From Candidatus Bathyarchaeota archaeon (GTDB lineage Archaea > Thermoproteota > Bathyarchaeia > TCS64 > B23): a stretch of DNA of 8,223 nucleotides. The notes under the pieces were generated by a model. The model saw nothing but the letters and a program-made list of their open reading frames with translations, made no database searches and was not told where the DNA came from. The translations under genes were made by a program, and so were the position numbers. Positions 6,353-8,223 of this stretch are shown one piece after another; position 1 is the stretch's first letter, and the number at the start of each line of letters is the position of its first letter. The stretch spans positions 1 through 8,223 of the forward strand of contig JAPDJB010000125.1 in assembly GCA_029259285.1 (NCBI GenBank). Reading direction: 5' to 3'.

Positions 6353-7262
6353 GCGCCAATCCGACAAGCTCTGAGACCCCCCTAAAGCCATTCTCCTCAA
6401 GGTAACTCCTCAAACCCATGTTGATCTCCCTGAAGACCCTTAGGCCTCGGGTCATGATGGCCGTCCCAACCTGTAGGGCTGAGGCTCCGGCGAGGAGATA
6501 CTCGACGGCATCCCTCCAGGTTGTGATGCCTCCACAGCCTATGATGGGGATCTCAACCGCCTCGTAGATCTCCCAGACGCATCTTAGGGCGACGGGCTTC
6601 AAAGCCGGCCCTGAGAGGCCTCCGGTGACATTCGACAGTATCGGCCGGCGGGCCTCGACGCTGAGGGCCGTCGCCCTCAACGTGTTGACGGCTGTCAATC
6701 CATCTGCTCCACCCCTCTCGGCGGCCCTGGCGATCTCGGTGATGTCGGAGACATTCGGCGACAGCTTCACGAAGAGGGGTTTGTCGACGCATCCCTTGAC
6801 GGCCTCCGTCACCCGTTTAACAGCCCCTGGGTCGCTGCCTAGGATGCCGACGCCCTCGACGTTTGGGCAGCTGCAGTTCAGCTCTAAGGCGTCGACGCCG
6901 GCCTCCGACAACTTTGAGGCCACCTCCACGAATTCGTCGAGGGTTTCTCCGAAGAAGCTGGCGATGACGGGTATATCCCAAGCCCTCAGCTTCTCCAATT
7001 CCCCTAGGAAGTATTCGACACCTGGATTTGGCAGCCCCATGGCGTTTATGAGGCCCCCCTCAACGATGGCGACCGTTGGATTCGGGTGGCCCATCCTCGG
7101 TTTTAGGCCTATGCTCTTGGTGACGACGGCTCCAGCCCCCTCCTCATAGACCCTTCGGAGCAGGTCAGCCGTCAATCCAAGTATTCCAGCGGCGTTCATC
7201 ACCGGATTTCTCAGGTTTAAACCCCCGATTTCCATGGCTAACCTTATCTCAACCATCCCCAT
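6342..7262 (-). CDS. pyrD: Dihydroorotate dehydrogenase, class 1B catalytic subunit
   Basis: Oxidises dihydroorotate to orotate with FMN in the cytoplasm; with PyrK it forms the NAD-dependent class 1B enzyme. About 306 residues, a complete TIM barrel. Visible motifs, numbered from ATG 7262: NPVMNAAGI (19-27), TKSIGLKPR (48-56), INAMGLPNPG (72-81), LNCSCPNVEG (128-137) with the catalytic base Cys132 typical of class 1 (class 2 has Ser), FVKLSP (164-169), VNT (192-194), GGLSGPALKP (214-223) and the FMN phosphate loop GCGGI (242-246). The start is not certain: TTG 7265, ATG 7262, ATG 7256 and ATG 7235 are all in frame, with no Shine-Dalgarno for any. A TATA-like box at 7282-7287 puts initiation near 7257-7262, so a leaderless message starting at ATG 7262 or 7256 is likely. 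pyrK overlaps the 3' end. Confidence 0.95.
   Translation of the reverse strand: MGMVEIRLAMEIGGLNLRNPVMNAAGILGLTADLLRRVYEEGAGAVVTKSIGLKPRMGHPNPTVAIVEGGLINAMGLPNPGVEYFLGELEKLRAWDIPVIASFFGETLDEFVEVASKLSEAGVDALELNCSCPNVEGVGILGSDPGAVKRVTEAVKGCVDKPLFVKLSPNVSDITEIARAAERGGADGLTAVNTLRATALSVEARRPILSNVTGGLSGPALKPVALRCVWEIYEAVEIPIIGCGGITTWRDAVEYLLAGASALQVGTAIMTRGLRVFREINMGLRSYLEENGFRGVSELVGLAHES
7211..7223 (+). promoter_or_regulatory. Possible TATA box of nop5 (farther candidate)
   Basis: TCAGGTTTAAACC holds TTTAAA at 7216-7221, a better TATA match than the nearer CTTATC. Initiation would fall near 7243, giving a leader of about 30 bases to GTG 7273 with no visible ribosome site. It is too close to ATG 7234 to serve that start well. 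The core is palindromic (GGTTTAAACC), so direction is uncertain. Confidence 0.3.
7241..7250 (+). promoter_or_regulatory. Possible TATA box of nop5 (nearer candidate)
   Basis: ACCTTATCTC holds CTTATC at 7243-7248, the same hexamer as the pyrD box. Its centre is about 27 bases from GTG 7273, predicting leaderless nop5. It lies inside the first codons of pyrD. No clear BRE precedes it. Confidence 0.35.
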
Positions 7263-7272
7263 CAAACTAAGC

Positions 7273-8223
7273 GTGTATCAAGATAAGCCTTCGGAGACCA
7301 TCCACCTCGTCGACACCCTCCTAGGCCTCTTCGCCCTAGATGAGGGGGGAGAGATCATCGATTACATCCTCTATCCCAGGGAGGTGGAGGCGATCGCCGA
7401 GGCTCTTGAGGGGCATCTAAGGGGAGAGCCGACCAGATGGCTTGGGGAACTCCTCAAGGGGCTTAAGGAGAGGGGCATAAGGAGGGTGACCACCTCGAAT
7501 AGGGGTTTAGCGGAGGCCTCCATGAAGCTAGGATTCAAGGCAAAGTTCAAGGTCTCCGAAGCTGAGAGAAGGCTTCGAGGGCGACTCGCCGAGCTGGGGG
7601 TGAAGCTAGGCGTCCTGGATCACCCCCTAGAGCTCCATCATCTAAGCCACAGGGTCTCCGAGTATCTCACCAGGAGGAGGATGTCCAGGGCTTTAGCTGA
7701 GAGGGAAACCCATATCTCCCACGCGGTTCACCTCCTAGCCAACCTCGATAAGGCTCTCAACGCCCTAAGCAGCAACCTCCGAGAGTGGTATGGAGCCCAC
7801 TTCCCAGAGCTCAGCCACCTAGTGGCCGATCACGAGACCTACGCCAAGATAATCGCGGAGCTGGGTGGCAGAGAGGATATGGAGGCTGAAAGGTTGAGGC
7901 GTATAGGCATATCAGCTGAGCGCTCCGAGCGGATCGCCTCCTCAGCCCACTCCTCCCTCGGAGCTCCACTTGGAGAGGGCGACCTGGAGGCCTTGAGGGA
8001 GCTGGCTGGGGTGATCCTCAAACTCTACGGGTATAGGCGGCATCTGGAGGATTATCTATCAGCCTTGATGGAGGAGGTGGCTCCAAACCTCTCAAGGGTG
8101 GCGGGATCGATCCTGGCGGCGAAGCTGGTGGAGAAGGCTGGGGGGCTGAGGAGGCTGGCTATGATGCCGAGCGGCAAGATACAGCTCCTAGGCGCCGAGA
8201 AGGCCCTCTTCAGAGCCTTGCGG
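7273..8223 (+). CDS. nop5: Nop5/Nop56-type box C/D RNP scaffold protein, C-terminus cut by window edge
   Basis: Nop5 joins L7Ae-bound box C/D guide RNA to the methyltransferase fibrillarin for 2'-O-methylation of rRNA and tRNA. From GTG 7273, 317 residues are visible. The N-terminal fibrillarin-binding domain starts with ETIHLVDTLLGLFALDEGG (8-26); the middle has a helical segment and the conserved AHFPELSHLVADHETYAKII (175-194); a coiled-coil stretch follows (about 195-265), then the Nop domain with APNLSRVAG (270-278), AGGLRRLAMMPSGKIQ and GAEKALFR (307-314). The usual continuation with a PPKHG-type motif and a Lys-rich tail is outside the window. The only upstream ATG (7234) would add MANLISTIPIKLS and overlap pyrD head to head; GTG 7273 gives a normal N-terminus. 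Compared with the family, Ala replaces Gly in the usual GAR segment (here LAAKLVEK) and PSGKIQ replaces the common PSSTIQ. The fibrillarin gene, its usual partner, may follow beyond the edge. Confidence 0.93.
   Translation, partial: MYQDKPSETIHLVDTLLGLFALDEGGEIIDYILYPREVEAIAEALEGHLRGEPTRWLGELLKGLKERGIRRVTTSNRGLAEASMKLGFKAKFKVSEAERRLRGRLAELGVKLGVLDHPLELHHLSHRVSEYLTRRRMSRALAERETHISHAVHLLANLDKALNALSSNLREWYGAHFPELSHLVADHETYAKIIAELGGREDMEAERLRRIGISAERSERIASSAHSSLGAPLGEGDLEALRELAGVILKLYGYRRHLEDYLSALMEEVAPNLSRVAGSILAAKLVEKAGGLRRLAMMPSGKIQLLGAEKALFRALR
7280..7292 (-). promoter_or_regulatory. Archaeal promoter of pyrD-pyrK
   Basis: The minus strand reads GAAGGCTTATCTT, closely resembling the MBL promoter (GGAAGGCTTTAAAC). 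The CTTATC box is centred about 23 bases from ATG 7262, which predicts a leaderless transcript. It lies within the first codons of the divergent nop5. Confidence 0.5.

Noticed and set aside
6625..7149. A 174-codon open frame on the plus strand
   Set aside because: It is fully antisense to pyrD, which has complete family motifs. The translation is rich in Ser, Thr and Pro with no recognisable motif, as expected from the opposite strand of GC-rich coding DNA.
7234..7272. ATG 7234 as the start of nop5
   Set aside because: It would add 13 residues before the usual first strand, overlap pyrD head to head, and sit too near the TTTAAA box at 7216. It cannot be fully excluded.
7839..8021. A 60-codon minus-strand frame inside nop5
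   Set aside because: It is antisense to the conserved Nop5 middle region and has no motif or ribosome site.
1..8223. Search for CRISPR arrays, tRNA/rRNA genes, insertion sequences and toxin-antitoxin or defence genes
   Set aside because: No regularly spaced repeats, no cloverleaf with a T-loop sequence, no transposase motifs and no terminal inverted repeats were seen by eye. Gaps between genes are under 80 bases, leaving little room for them.

Overview
The window looks like a stretch of core chromosome from an archaeon, most likely of the TACK group (Bathyarchaeia or a relative is a guess). The evidence is a Nop5/Nop56-type box C/D protein, an archaeal GatD-GatE pair for Gln-tRNA(Gln) formation, an archaeal-type Elp3, and ribosomal protein eS30, which is known mainly from TACK and Asgard archaea and eukaryotes rather than from Euryarchaeota. 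The DNA is GC-rich and Arg codons are often AGG/AGA. Promoters are archaeal in style, with purine-rich BRE-like stretches ahead of TTTATA/TTTAAA/CTTATC boxes.

Layout. Almost everything from base 1 to about 7262 is on the minus strand. Read in the direction of transcription (right to left) the genes are pyrD (class 1B dihydroorotate dehydrogenase) and pyrK (its FAD/2Fe-2S electron-transfer subunit), which overlap; an MBL-fold metal-dependent hydrolase with its own promoter; eS30, whose promoter lies inside the 3' end of the MBL gene; elp3; a small dimeric alpha/beta-barrel protein; gatD; and gatE, which runs off the left edge. On the plus strand, from about 7273 to the right edge, is a 3'-truncated nop5. 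It diverges from pyrD with about 10 bp between the proposed starts. No stretch longer than 80 bases lacks a gene.

How the genes fit together. PyrD and PyrK form one enzyme of UMP synthesis that oxidises dihydroorotate and passes electrons to NAD+. The run from eS30 to gatE is a translation cluster: a 30S protein, a tRNA wobble-uridine modification enzyme, and the two subunits that convert Glu-tRNA(Gln) to Gln-tRNA(Gln). The small barrel protein sits inside this run and has no obvious translational role. Nop5 is the scaffold of the box C/D 2'-O-methylation complex. The proposed first genes of transcripts have very short or no leaders and weak or no Shine-Dalgarno sites, while the internal genes gatD and gatE have strong ones.

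I found no mobile element, CRISPR array, tRNA or rRNA gene, and no convincing sign of a new system. The points worth following are regulatory architecture (interlocked divergent promoters, a promoter inside an upstream gene) and two uncharacterised proteins (the MBL hydrolase and the small barrel protein).
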